DNA from: Prevotella sp.
GTDB lineage: Bacteria; Bacteroidota; Bacteroidia; Bacteroidales; Bacteroidaceae
Assembly (NCBI GenBank): GCA_024688365.1
Contig: JAILEG010000005.1
Span: 1 to 64,000, forward strand
Direction of reading: 5' to 3'
Length of the DNA: 64,000 bases
The notes under the pieces are model-generated. The model was not told where the DNA came from. It saw nothing but the letters and a program-made list of their open reading frames with translations, and made no database searches. Positions 25,642 to 34,825 of the stretch are shown piece after piece (position 1 is the first letter of the stretch; each line of letters opens with the position of its first letter). Both the position numbers and the translations under genes were made by a program.

Positions 25642-28608
25642 ATGCGTAAATTATTGCTATTTGTCCTCATGCTGACGCTCTCTTTGGCAGCATCGGCACA
25701 GAACAGGACAATCACAGGGTCTCTCTTTGACGGAGAGCTGAAGGAGAGGGTTCCCTTTGCTGTCGTGCAGCTGCTGAGGCCGGACAGTGCATACGTGGTG
25801 GGAGCCACATCAGACGAGAGTGGAAACTTCAAGGTGACGGCACCGGACAACGGACGTTACATCCTGAAAGCCTCCTACGTGGGGTATAAGACCATTTTCC
25901 AGAATGTCACGATAGCCAATGGCCAGGATGTGGCCGTAGGGCAGCTCGACTTCCAGATTGACACGCATACGCTGAAGGAGGTCAAGGTGGTGGCCAGTGC
26001 GCCCAAGGTGGTGGTGAAGGAGGACACCTTCCAATATAATGCCTCAGCCTATCGTGTGCCGGAAGGCTCTACGATTGAGGCACTTGTGAAGAAGCTGCCG
26101 GGTGCGGAGGTGTCGGATGACGGGACGATCAAGATCAACGGCAAGGAAGTGAAGAAGATTCTTGTCAATGGCAAGGAGTTCATGGTGGGCGACACCAAGA
26201 CCGCCATGAAGAACCTGCCTACCTCTATCGTGGATAAAATCAAGGCTTATGACCAGCAGAGCGACCTGTCACGTGTGACGGGAATAGATGATGGAGATGA
26301 GTCTACCGTGCTTGACTTCGGTGTGAAAAAGGGAATGAACAAGGGATTCTTCTCGAACATTGACCTCGGAATCGGTACGAAGAACCGTTACTCGGAGCGG
26401 GGAATGGCTGCCTACTTCAATGACAAGTTCCGCCTGATGGGGTTCGCCTCAGCCAACAATGTCAATGACATGGGCTTCGGAGGCGGACCACGTGGCGGCT
26501 TTGGCGGTGTACGTCAGGGGCTGAATGCCACGAAAATGGTGGGACTGAACATGAACTACGACAACGGCAAGACGTTGCAGTGGGACGGAAGCGTGCGCTG
26601 GAACCACTCTGATGGCGACCTGAACACAAGGGTGTCAGCTGAGAACTTCGTTGCCACGCAGGGCTCTTTCTCCAACCGGCTCTCGCAGCGGTACACGCGT
26701 GAGAACTCATGGGACGGACGTTTCAGGCTGGAGTGGACTCCAGACTCGCTTTGGAACATCATGTTCCGCCCGAACTTCCGCATCAGCAAGAGCGATGGGG
26801 AGACAGTCAGCTCGTCGGCTGCCTATAACCAGGATCCTTATGAGCTGGTTGACGACCCACTGTCATCATCAGCTATTCAGCAGCTGGAGGCCGACGGCGT
26901 GATGGTGAACAGCCAGCGGAACACAACCGTAAGCTATGGCAGGAACACGTCAGTGGGGGGCATGCTGCAGGTGAACCGCCGCCTGGGCAGGAACGGACGC
27001 AACGTCACCCTGCGCATGGATGCTGATTACAGTGATGCCGACTCAAAGACATTCTCCACCCAGGACCTGCAATATTTCCAGTTGCGCAACGCTCTTGGGC
27101 AGGACTCTACCTATCAGGCTTATCGTTATAACCTCATGCCTACCAAGAGCTGGAGCTATGCCGCGCAGGCAACTTACAGCGAGCCGATAGCCCGTAGGAC
27201 TTATCTGCAGTTCAGTTATCAGTTCAAGTATGGCTTCTCCAAGAGCGACCGTGACACTTACGACCTGTCTTCCCTGCCTTCCGGCACATTCGCAGGTGTG
27301 CAGCCAGCTTACCGCTCGTGGGGCAGCTACCTCGGACTGCTGACCAGTCCGCTTGACGGTTATCTGGACAACGACCTGAGCCGCTACTCGGAGTATCGCA
27401 CTTACACCCATGACATGCAGGTGATGCTGCGCATGAATCATGAGAAGTGGCGCATGAACGTGGGAGTCATGTTGCAGCCGCAGCACACCACTTATATGCA
27501 GGATTACCTCGGCGTGCATGTTGACACGGCGCGGACGGTGGTCAACTGGAGTCCAACTTTTGACTTCCGTTACCGTTTCAATGAGCAGAGCAATCTGCGT
27601 GTCAATTATCGTGGAACAGCCAGTCAGCCAACGATGAGCCAGTTGCTGAGCATTGTCGACAACACTGACCCGCAGAATGTCTCAATCGGTAACCCCGGAT
27701 TGAAGCCTGCCTTCACCAATAATTTCCGTCTGTTCTACAATTCCTTCCGTCAAAGCCACGCACAGTCGTTTATGACGTTCGTCAACTTCTCCACTACACG
27801 CAATGCCATAGGCAACAGTGTGACCTATAATGCTGAGACGGGCGCACGCACGGTCCAGCCAGTCAATGTGAACGGAAACTGGAATGCCAATGCTGCCGTT
27901 ATGTTCAACACGAGCATCGATTCTGCCGGGGTGTGGAATGTCAATACCTTTACCCGTGGCGGTTATAACCGCTATGCCAGCTATCTGCAGCAGAACCGCC
28001 TGAGCAGCCTGGAGAAGAACATCACCAACTCGCTTACGCTGGGGGAGCGTCTGTCGGCAAGCTACCGCATCTCCTGGCTGGAGGTGGAGCTGGATGGGTC
28101 GGTTGACTACACGCATACGAAGAACAACCTTCAGAGTGCCAGCAACCTGAGTACGTGGCAGTTTGCCTATGGTGGCAACCTCATGGTGACGCTACCGTGG
28201 AACATGACGCTGTCGACTGACCTGCATGAGAACAGCCGCCGTGGCTACAATGATGCGTCACTGAACACGAATGAACTGCTCTGGAACGCACAGGTCTCAC
28301 AGAGCCTGCTGCGGGGCAACGCACTGACGCTGAGCCTTCAGTTCTATGATATTCTCCACCAGCAGAGCAACCTCTCACGTGTCATCAATGCAACTGGGCG
28401 CACGGATACAGAATATAACAGTATCAACAGCTACGTCATGCTGCGTGCCAGCTACCGGCTGAATCTTTTTGGTGGCAAGAATGCCATGCAGGGCCCTTCT
28501 GGCGGACGTGGCTTTGACCGCCGTGGTCCAGGAATGGGACCACGGCCTGCTGGCAGGCCTATGGGAGGTGGCCGTCCACGGATGGGCGGCGGCTTCGGAG
28601 GATTCTGA
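25642..28608 (+). CDS. Outer-membrane beta-barrel protein with carboxypeptidase-like N-domain
   Basis: 988 residues. Signal peptide (LMLTLSLAASAQ), a carboxypeptidase-regulatory-like domain (about 22-110: TITGSLFDGELKERVPFAVV ... YILKASYVGYKT), a plug-like domain (LKEVKVVASAPKVVVKEDTF; VKKLPGAEVSDDGTIKING) and a large barrel of the TonB-receptor-related OMP_b-brl_3 type. It ends in an unusual Gly/Arg/Pro-rich tail (RGPGMGPRPAGRPMGGG... GGFGGF). Ligand unknown. No SusD partner, so not a classical glycan receptor. Transcribed alone. Confidence 0.88.
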   Translation: MRKLLLFVLMLTLSLAASAQNRTITGSLFDGELKERVPFAVVQLLRPDSAYVVGATSDESGNFKVTAPDNGRYILKASYVGYKTIFQNVTIANGQDVAVGQLDFQIDTHTLKEVKVVASAPKVVVKEDTFQYNASAYRVPEGSTIEALVKKLPGAEVSDDGTIKINGKEVKKILVNGKEFMVGDTKTAMKNLPTSIVDKIKAYDQQSDLSRVTGIDDGDESTVLDFGVKKGMNKGFFSNIDLGIGTKNRYSERGMAAYFNDKFRLMGFASANNVNDMGFGGGPRGGFGGVRQGLNATKMVGLNMNYDNGKTLQWDGSVRWNHSDGDLNTRVSAENFVATQGSFSNRLSQRYTRENSWDGRFRLEWTPDSLWNIMFRPNFRISKSDGETVSSSAAYNQDPYELVDDPLSSSAIQQLEADGVMVNSQRNTTVSYGRNTSVGGMLQVNRRLGRNGRNVTLRMDADYSDADSKTFSTQDLQYFQLRNALGQDSTYQAYRYNLMPTKSWSYAAQATYSEPIARRTYLQFSYQFKYGFSKSDRDTYDLSSLPSGTFAGVQPAYRSWGSYLGLLTSPLDGYLDNDLSRYSEYRTYTHDMQVMLRMNHEKWRMNVGVMLQPQHTTYMQDYLGVHVDTARTVVNWSPTFDFRYRFNEQSNLRVNYRGTASQPTMSQLLSIVDNTDPQNVSIGNPGLKPAFTNNFRLFYNSFRQSHAQSFMTFVNFSTTRNAIGNSVTYNAETGARTVQPVNVNGNWNANAAVMFNTSIDSAGVWNVNTFTRGGYNRYASYLQQNRLSSLEKNITNSLTLGERLSASYRISWLEVELDGSVDYTHTKNNLQSASNLSTWQFAYGGNLMVTLPWNMTLSTDLHENSRRGYNDASLNTNELLWNAQVSQSLLRGNALTLSLQFYDILHQQSNLSRVINATGRTDTEYNSINSYVMLRASYRLNLFGGKNAMQGPSGGRGFDRRGPGMGPRPAGRPMGGGRPRMGGGFGGF

Positions 28609-28631
28609 CAGCAGGGCTGGAGATTAAAATG

Positions 28632-28690
28632 AAATCGGCCATCAGCTTTTAGTGTCATTTTGTTAAAATGGCAAGCTGAGGGCCGATTTT
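28632..28690. terminator. Long bidirectional hairpin terminator
   Basis: A 17-bp stem (AAATCGGCCATCAGCTT with AAGCTGAGGGCCGATTT, one mismatch) encloses a second stem CATTTTgttAAAATG. TTTTGTT follows on the right. It lies between convergent genes. Confidence 0.75.
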
Positions 28691-28766
28691 GTTATGTAGT
28701 GCGGGAGCCGTCTTGAAATGATTGCAGCTCTTGTAGTATCCGGTTGCTCTCCAACGGCCATAAAAG

Positions 28767-30101
28767 CTACAGGAGATCGTTCAGGGCTTCAGCCATAGTC
28801 GGGTGTGTGAATATCTGGTTGTGGAGATAAGCAGCCGGGATGTGGTTGTCAATCGCCATCTTGATGAGATTGATCATTTCATGTGACTCGGCACAGAAGA
28901 GTGTTGCTCCTAAGATAAGCCCCGTCCTGTTGTCGATGACTGCCTTAAGGATTCCATCGGTCTGTCCGAGAACCTTTGCCTTGGGAATAGCGTTGGCGGG
29001 GATTTTCCTTACGGTTACGTCCAGTTGCTGTTTGGCAGCCTGCGTCTCAGTCAGTCCGATATGGGAGAGCGGAGGATAGGTGAAGACTGTTGTCGGAATG
29101 GGCTGTCGGTCGTTACGGTTCCTTTTTCCCTCGCCCAGAAGCTGCTCACGTACGATGCGGTAGTCATCAAGAGACATATAGGTGAACTGCGGCGAGCCTG
29201 CAACATCACCCATCGCCCATATGTTGGGGGCTGCCCGCAGGTAATCGTCAACGGGGATGAAGCCTCGTTCATCAGGCATGATGCCTGCATTTTGTAGGTC
29301 GAGGCTCTCTGTGTTGGGGTGTCTTCCAATACCAACAAGGACAGCGTCGGCAGGGAAATGGCCCTGTGAGGTGATGACGGTTGTCTCTTCGGCGTTCTCT
29401 TCAAAGGCTGTTGTCTGTGTGTTCAGCACAATCTCAATGCCTTTTGCATTGAGGACGCGCAGCATTTCTTCGGCTATGTCCCTGTCTTCACGGGCCAGGA
29501 AGGTACTGCCAGCCTCAAGGATGGTTACCTTGCTGCCTAAGGCTGCATACATGCAGGCGAACTCAAGGGATATGTATCCGCCTCCAACGATAACAACCCG
29601 TTGTGGAAGTTCCTGCAGGGAGAGGAATCCTGTGCTGTCATGGATGCGTTTCCCGTTGCTGCCTGGGATATTGAGGTGTGCGGGGTGGGCACCGGTGTTG
29701 ATGAAGATACGCTCGGCGGTAACCTCACATTCACCATTCTTTCCAGTCAGGCGGACGGTATGAGGCGTGAGGAACCGCGCCTCAGCATTGATGACCTGCA
29801 CGTTCTCCAGGGTCGTAAGTTTGTTGAGGTTAGCCTGCCTCAAGGCTTCTGTCAGCATATTCTTACGTTGCATGATGAAGGGAAAGGCTGTCACCCTGTC
29901 ATTGGTGTTCTTTAGGTGTTCTGCCTCAGTGAGTAACCGCTTGGAAGGAATACATCCGATGTTGATGCAGGTTCCACCGTACATCTTGTTACTGCGTTCT
30001 GCCAGAATAACGTTTTGGCCGTTCTTAGCAAGGTCAGCCGCCAGTGTCTTGCCGGCTTTGCCAAAGCCTATGATGAGGTTTTGTGTCTTGATTTGTTCCA
30101 T
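28767..30101 (-). CDS. Class I pyridine nucleotide-disulfide oxidoreductase (RclA/LPD-like)
   Basis: 444 residues. FAD-binding GFGKAGKTLAADLAKNG at the N-terminus, redox-active GGTCINIGCIPSKRLL (Cys-x4-Cys), NAD(P) site VVIVGGGYISLEFACMYAAL, FAD site WAMGDVAGSPQFTYMSLDDY, and a C-terminal dimer domain with THPTMAEAL. The sequence resembles RclA-type flavoproteins more than true dihydrolipoamide dehydrogenase because no 2-oxoacid dehydrogenase genes are nearby. The substrate (disulfide or metal ion) is open. Divergent from the exchanger gene. Confidence 0.85.
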   Translation of the reverse strand: MEQIKTQNLIIGFGKAGKTLAADLAKNGQNVILAERSNKMYGGTCINIGCIPSKRLLTEAEHLKNTNDRVTAFPFIMQRKNMLTEALRQANLNKLTTLENVQVINAEARFLTPHTVRLTGKNGECEVTAERIFINTGAHPAHLNIPGSNGKRIHDSTGFLSLQELPQRVVIVGGGYISLEFACMYAALGSKVTILEAGSTFLAREDRDIAEEMLRVLNAKGIEIVLNTQTTAFEENAEETTVITSQGHFPADAVLVGIGRHPNTESLDLQNAGIMPDERGFIPVDDYLRAAPNIWAMGDVAGSPQFTYMSLDDYRIVREQLLGEGKRNRNDRQPIPTTVFTYPPLSHIGLTETQAAKQQLDVTVRKIPANAIPKAKVLGQTDGILKAVIDNRTGLILGATLFCAESHEMINLIKMAIDNHIPAAYLHNQIFTHPTMAEALNDLL

Positions 30102-30128
30102 GATTCTTGCAATTTACGATTGATGTTG

Positions 30129-30159
30129 CAAAGATATATATATTTTCTTTGTATCTTTG
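30129..30159. promoter_or_regulatory. Back-to-back promoters in an inverted repeat
   Basis: GCAAAGATA (30128-30136) and TATCTTTGC (30152-30160) are inverted copies, each giving a TATCTTTG -7 box pointing outward: left for the oxidoreductase, right for the exchanger. The AT stretch between them is shared. Confidence 0.65.
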
Positions 30160-30190
30160 CCAACCTAAATGAAATTTTAATATTGATGTT

Positions 30191-31144
30191 ATGTTGCTGA
30201 ACATTGTTTTTATAGTTGTGGGCATTGCGCTTGTGTTGTGGGGAGCTGACCGTCTGACGGATGGGGCTGTAGCTGTGGCCGAGAAGATGAAAATGCCGCA
30301 GATAGTAATAGGACTGACCATCGTGGCGATGGGAACGAGCATGCCGGAGTTCTGCGTGAGCCTTGTCTCGGCACTGAAAGGGACACCAGACCTTGCCGTG
30401 GGCAACATCGTCGGCTCCAATATCTTCAATGCCTTGCTCATTGTTGGTGTTGCCGCAATGGTATCGCCGATGACAATTCTGAAGACGACCGTGAGAAAGG
30501 ACATACCTTTTGCTCTTGTCTCTTCGGTCGTGTTGATGATGATGTGCTTTGACGGGAAGATAGGCCGGATTGATGCAGCGGTTCTCTTCGTTATGTTTGT
30601 GGCTTTCATGTACATGACCCTTCAGGGTGCGAAGGCTGACAGAAGTGTTGCCCAGCAGGAAGGAGAACTGATAGCAGCAGAGGCTGGGGTTGGCAAGAAG
30701 TCGATGTCAGCCTTGATGTCAGCGGTGTGGATTCTCATCGGATTGGCATGTCTGATAGGGGGCAGTAACCTCTTTGTGGAGGGGGCTACGCAGGTTGCAT
30801 CTCAGTTGGGTGTGTCAGAGGCTGTGATTGGCCTGACTATCGTTGCCGGAGGAACCTCGCTTCCGGAGCTGGCAACGAGTGTTGTCTCAGCCCGTAAGGG
30901 CAACAGTGGTATCGCTATCGGTAATGTCCTGGGCTCCAATGTGTTCAATGTCCTTGGAATCCTCGGTGCGACGGGGCTGGTCAGTCCGATGGTCATGCAG
31001 GGCATTACAATGACTGACCTCTCGATACTGGTTATCTCGATGATTCTCATATGGTTCTTCTCCTTCACAAAGTACACCATAGAAAGATGGGAAGGGGCCT
31101 TACTCACGGCAGTTTTCCTGGGATATATGTGGTGGTTGATATAA
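30191..31144 (+). CDS. Calcium/sodium antiporter (CaCA family, YrbG-like)
   Basis: 317 residues, about ten membrane segments in two inverted repeats. Alpha-repeat motifs: VAMGTSMPEFCVSLVSAL with NIVGSNIFNALLIVG, and VAGGTSLPELATSVVSA with NVLGSNVFNVLGILG. The acidic residues of GTSxPE form the ion site. It exchanges Ca2+ for Na+ or H+ at the inner membrane. Single gene ending near a strong hairpin. Confidence 0.93.
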   Translation: MLLNIVFIVVGIALVLWGADRLTDGAVAVAEKMKMPQIVIGLTIVAMGTSMPEFCVSLVSALKGTPDLAVGNIVGSNIFNALLIVGVAAMVSPMTILKTTVRKDIPFALVSSVVLMMMCFDGKIGRIDAAVLFVMFVAFMYMTLQGAKADRSVAQQEGELIAAEAGVGKKSMSALMSAVWILIGLACLIGGSNLFVEGATQVASQLGVSEAVIGLTIVAGGTSLPELATSVVSARKGNSGIAIGNVLGSNVFNVLGILGATGLVSPMVMQGITMTDLSILVISMILIWFFSFTKYTIERWEGALLTAVFLGYMWWLI

Positions 31145-31294
31145 GGCAGGTTTCTCCTCCTGGGCTCTTTACCCATTAATGGATCGGGAACGCACTTCTT
31201 GATGCCCTGAGATGAGGAGAAAAGGCGGGTGTGTATATCCGGCATAACGGCCTCAAAAGCTACTGGGCCAGGGGGAACGGAGAACAGAAAGAAA

Positions 31295-31334
31295 GCAAAA
31301 GGCACCAAAGGCTTCTACCTTTGGTGCCTTTTGC
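31295..31334. terminator. Perfect 17-bp hairpin terminator
   Basis: GCAAAAGGCACCAAAGG / CCTTTGGTGCCTTTTGC with a 6-base CTTCTA loop; the stem ends supply T-runs in both directions. It lies between convergent genes (exchanger and GH9). Confidence 0.85.
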
Positions 31335-31373
31335 TGTTGGGGCGGTTGCGTCAATGATATTCTGCGGGGCAGT

Positions 31374-32846
31374 TTATCTTGCAGTGGAAGTGAGGCAGTC
31401 AGCCCATGCAGAGAGTGCAACGAGCGATGCTTGCCAGTTGATGGCAATCTCATTGCTGGCATACGATTCTTCCACATCCAGATAGGAGAGGGCTGGCTCT
31501 TTGCTGGGATAGGTAAGCCGGCCAGCCTCACGGTCTTGCTGACCAGGGTTCGGACCGCCGACGAGCAGTCCAGGTACAGGCTTTTCGATGCCATCGGCAG
31601 CCGAGATACGGTGGTGTGGGTGCATGGCAGGCTTCTTGCCTATAGCTGTCACGAAGCAATAACCCGTGGGGTTGTTGCCCAGGATGAATTGCATGTTGGC
31701 CAGTGCAATCGTCCTGTAGCCGACAGTCTCGTCAGCAGGCAGGTATCTGTCAGCCATGAGCAGCAGATAGCCTTGCATGCAGCAGTCAGCCAGGCAGCCC
31801 CAGCCATAGTCGGATGGTTGTCCGAAGCTGGCGCCGATGGGCGATTCCTTTGCGCGTCGGGCAAGCTCTTTGGCCAGCCGGGCGAGCTGTCTGGCAGCCT
31901 TTTCTTTCATCAGCTTCTTGCCATGTATGAGCCATTCAAGCTGTCCCAAGGCAGCCACGCTGCCCCATGAGGGCACCTGCATGTCGGCAGGCTCAACCTT
32001 GATGGCATCGTCATAATACTGTTTTTTCTTGCAGAGGATGAACAGTTCGCTGGCAGCCCAGTACTGCTCATCGTCGGCATGACGGTCTCCATACTCTCCC
32101 GTGTTGATGTCTGGGTCGGATTGTCGGTTCATCTGCTGCTGGTCATAGCGTGCCTCAGGATGGCTTTTTGCCCATCTGTATGCGCTCTCGGCAGCCTTTT
32201 CAGCCTTGGTGGAGAAGCCGGGATAGTCAGGATTGTCCTTGAAGATGCGGGCAGCCTGTGCCATCACAGCTGCAAAGTCGTAGGCTGCCGTGACGCTCTT
32301 CTGCACCACATAGCGTTGCTGGTGGCAGTCGGCGGGCATCACGAAGCCCTCGAAGTTGGGGGTGGTGAGCTTGTGGTAGACACCTCCGTCGCTGGGATCC
32401 TGCATGGTGAGCAGCCATTTCAGATTGAACATGGTCTCATCAAGGACATCAGCCGTGCGGTTTCCGCTCTCCGGAATGTTCACAGAATGACTCTGGAAAT
32501 ATTCCGGCAGCTGCTCGTAAGCCAACAGCATAAGTCCGCATGAGTAAGCCGAGTTCACTACATATTTATTATAGTCGCCTGCATCATACCATCCTAAGGG
32601 GGAAGAGATGACACTTCCCGCAGGCCGTGCAGGTGAGGCTGCTGAGGGGTGTATCAGTACTTGGGTGTCAGCATGTCCCTGTGGACGGGCATACTCTCCG
32701 GCATATTCTGGCTCGACAGGAACACCGGAGCGTATGAGGTAGAAGGCCTTGAGCGATGCTTGTGCCACATTGGCCACGGGCGGTGTCTGTGCTGAGGCCG
32801 AGAGGCAGCACAGTGTGCCAATGAAAGTGTGAGTAAGTTTTCTCAT
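31374..32846 (-). CDS. Glycoside hydrolase family 9 (endoglucanase-type)
   Basis: 490 residues. Signal peptide (CCLSASAQ). A single GH9 (alpha/alpha)6 domain with no N-terminal Ig-like domain. Catalytic and substrate motifs: PLGWYDAGDYNKYV (about 84-97, catalytic base Asp), NPTGYCFVTAIGKKPAMHPHHR (in two parts; active-site His about 411) and SYASNEIAINW (acid Glu about 463). It hydrolyses beta-1,4-glucans or related oligosaccharides, probably in the periplasm. No SusC/SusD or other polysaccharide-utilization genes are adjacent. Confidence 0.92.
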   Translation of the reverse strand: MRKLTHTFIGTLCCLSASAQTPPVANVAQASLKAFYLIRSGVPVEPEYAGEYARPQGHADTQVLIHPSAASPARPAGSVISSPLGWYDAGDYNKYVVNSAYSCGLMLLAYEQLPEYFQSHSVNIPESGNRTADVLDETMFNLKWLLTMQDPSDGGVYHKLTTPNFEGFVMPADCHQQRYVVQKSVTAAYDFAAVMAQAARIFKDNPDYPGFSTKAEKAAESAYRWAKSHPEARYDQQQMNRQSDPDINTGEYGDRHADDEQYWAASELFILCKKKQYYDDAIKVEPADMQVPSWGSVAALGQLEWLIHGKKLMKEKAARQLARLAKELARRAKESPIGASFGQPSDYGWGCLADCCMQGYLLLMADRYLPADETVGYRTIALANMQFILGNNPTGYCFVTAIGKKPAMHPHHRISAADGIEKPVPGLLVGGPNPGQQDREAGRLTYPSKEPALSYLDVEESYASNEIAINWQASLVALSAWADCLTSTAR

Positions 32847-33043
32847 TTGTGTTGGTTTTTGTTAATATTTATGGTACTTTTCCGATTTTCTTTCAGTTAG
32901 GCCTCTGTACCAGGACTGACGGTCTTTTCATTTCTCAATCGCTTTCTTTGGCAGTGACGCCAGGCACTCCAGCCCACTGTCTATCCGGTCAGGTGGTGTT
33001 TCCTTGCAGAATAGTGATTCACCGCGAAGGGATGTTTGCATAT

Positions 33044-33077
33044 CCTTATCCCCTCCTTTGGTGAGGGAGGGGTAAGG
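33044..33077 (-). terminator. Hairpin just past the TlpA-like gene
   Basis: CCTTATCCCCTCC / GGAGGGGTAAGG with one bulge and a short loop, 12 bases after the stop of the leftward gene. No T-run. A possible terminator. Confidence 0.45.
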
Positions 33078-33088
33078 ATTGTTGGTGT

Positions 33089-33925
33089 TTACTTTATCTT
33101 CTCTGCCAGCACGCTTTGCAGCTTTTCCCCCCTCAGGTCCACGGCAATGATTTTCCCCTGTGGGTCAAGAAGGATGTTGGCTGGGATGCTGCGGATGCCA
33201 TAGGCAGCTGCAGCGGCTGACTTCCAGCCCTTCAGGTCAGACATCTGTGGCCAGGTCATGCCTAATTTCTCAACGGCAGCTGACCACTGCAGCTTGTTGC
33301 TGTCGAAGCTGACTCCGATGATTTCCAGCCCCTTGTCGTGGTAACGCTTGTATGCCTCCACCACGTTGGGCATCTCCTGTCGGCAGGGACCGCACCAGCT
33401 TGCCCAGAAGTCGACCAGCACATACTGTCCCTTCCCAGCCCACTGGCTCAGTTTCACCTGCGTGCCGTTGAGATCGTCCATGGTGAGATCCTTGTACATC
33501 ATGCCAGGGTGGCGCAGCTCTAAGGCAGCCAGCATTTGCTTCACCTTGCCCATTTCTGGCTCATTGTAATAGCCCGTCTTGGGGTCGCAGACCATCTTCA
33601 GCTGCTCATAATCCAGGTTGTACATGATATCCTGAAGGTATCTTGCGGGAAACTTCGTAGCCTTGAACTTTTCAGCAATCTCCAGTACAGTGGACGTCTG
33701 TACGGCATCCAGCGAGTCAGCCTTCGTCAGGATAGTGGTCAGCTGTGTCTTCTCTGTATCGGTCATTGTGGCGGGGTCTTTCTTCGCAAGCTCTTGAAAA
33801 GCGGCCTCCAGCCCTTTGTAGTTGGTCTCAATCTGGCTGAGTTTCTCCTCGTATGGTTTGGTGTCCTGTGCCTTGGCTGCGAATGTGGCAGCCGCCAGCA
33901 TTGTCATTAAAATGATTTTTCTCAT
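33089..33925 (-). CDS. TlpA/ResA-type thioredoxin-like protein
   Basis: 278 residues. Signal peptide (LAAATFAAKAQ), an N-terminal helical domain of about 130 residues (YEEKLSQIETNYKGLEAAF), then a thioredoxin fold with VDFWASWCGPCRQEMP (CxxC at about 176-179), EIIGVSFDSNKLQW and the cis-Pro region IRSIPANILLDPQGKI. A periplasmic disulfide reductase; partner unknown. TACTTTTG box at 33951-33958. Confidence 0.92.
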   Translation of the reverse strand: MRKIILMTMLAAATFAAKAQDTKPYEEKLSQIETNYKGLEAAFQELAKKDPATMTDTEKTQLTTILTKADSLDAVQTSTVLEIAEKFKATKFPARYLQDIMYNLDYEQLKMVCDPKTGYYNEPEMGKVKQMLAALELRHPGMMYKDLTMDDLNGTQVKLSQWAGKGQYVLVDFWASWCGPCRQEMPNVVEAYKRYHDKGLEIIGVSFDSNKLQWSAAVEKLGMTWPQMSDLKGWKSAAAAAYGIRSIPANILLDPQGKIIAVDLRGEKLQSVLAEKIK

Positions 33926-34020
33926 ATTATAGCTGTTTTAAATGTGGCTGCAAAAGTACTTAAAATCCCCGAATCAGTAACCAAATTATCTTTTTTTATA
34001 TCTTTATCAAAAAAAATGTG

Positions 34021-34028
34021 TACCTTTG
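34021..34028 (+). promoter_or_regulatory. -7 box of the yhhQ-queF operon
   Basis: TACCTTTG with an AT-rich upstream stretch. Transcription would begin around 34034-34040, leaving a leader of about 45-50 bases that is almost entirely the riboswitch. Confidence 0.65.
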
Positions 34029-34044
34029 CAGCCGCTTTATTGTA

Positions 34045-34080
34045 CAGGGGTACTTGCTCAACCCCCTTTAACAAAACAAG
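34045..34080 (+). ncRNA. preQ1-I riboswitch candidate
   Basis: P1 stem AGGGG (34046-34050) pairs with CCCCT (34063-34067). The loop TACTTGCTCAAC contains CTTG (34053-34056), which can pair with CAAG (34077-34080) at the end of the A-rich tail to close the pseudoknot. The tail TTTAACAAAACAAG is nearly identical to the tail of the known Thermoanaerobacter preQ1-I aptamer (TTAACAAAACAAGG). It ends three bases before the ATG of a queuosine-precursor transporter gene, so ligand binding should reduce translation start. Confidence 0.8.
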
Positions 34081-34083
34081 ATT

Positions 34084-34776
34084 ATGACAAAGACAAAACA
34101 ACAAGTGAGTGTGCTGTTTATGCTTTTCAGCATCCTCTTCTGTGTTTGCCTCATTGCGGCAAACATCCTGGAGACAAAGCAAATCTCAGTATTGGGTATC
34201 TCATTGACAGGCGGACTGATAGTCTTCCCCGTCTCTTACATCATCAACGACTGCGTCTGTGAGGTGTGGGGCTTCCGGAAGGCACGTCTGCTGATATGGA
34301 CGGGGTTTGCCATGAACTTCTTCTTCGTGTCAATGGGTGCCTTGTGCGACTGGATTCCCGGTGCGCCTTACTGGACGAATGAGGCTGGCTTCCATGCCAT
34401 CTTCGGTCTGGCCCCCCGTGTGGCTGCGGCTTCTTTCGTGGCTTTCATCGTAGGCTCGTTTGCCAATGCCTATGTGATGAGCCGGATGAAGATTCATGAT
34501 GAGGGGCGCCACTTCTCCTGGCGTGCCATCCTCAGCACTGTTGCCGGTGAGAGTTGTGACTCAGTCATCTTCTTCCCATTGGCCTTAGGCGGTGTTGTCC
34601 CAGCCGAGGAACTGCCGAAGCTGATGCTCTGGCAGGTACTGCTCAAGACCGTCTATGAGGTGATAGCCCTTCCTGTCACCATCCGTGTGGTGAGAGCCTT
34701 GAAGGAGCATGAGGGTGAGGACACCTATGACAACGGGGTAAACTACAGCATCTGGAAAATATTCAGCCTGGGCTGA
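34084..34776 (+). CDS. yhhQ: Queuosine precursor transporter (YhhQ/DUF165)
   Basis: 230 residues, about six membrane segments. Family motifs: LIAANILETKQIS, FPVSYIINDCVCEVWGFRKA, and the late STVAGESCDSVIFFPLA. It imports preQ0/preQ1 across the inner membrane. The gene is headed by a preQ1-I riboswitch candidate and followed after 49 bases by queF, giving a salvage pair for 7-deazaguanine bases. No queC/D/E genes are in the window. Confidence 0.93.
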   Translation: MTKTKQQVSVLFMLFSILFCVCLIAANILETKQISVLGISLTGGLIVFPVSYIINDCVCEVWGFRKARLLIWTGFAMNFFFVSMGALCDWIPGAPYWTNEAGFHAIFGLAPRVAAASFVAFIVGSFANAYVMSRMKIHDEGRHFSWRAILSTVAGESCDSVIFFPLALGGVVPAEELPKLMLWQVLLKTVYEVIALPVTIRVVRALKEHEGEDTYDNGVNYSIWKIFSLG

Positions 34777-34825
34777 TCCCCTGCCTGTATATTCCTATTT
34801 CCTCCTATAGCAAACAAATGAAACA

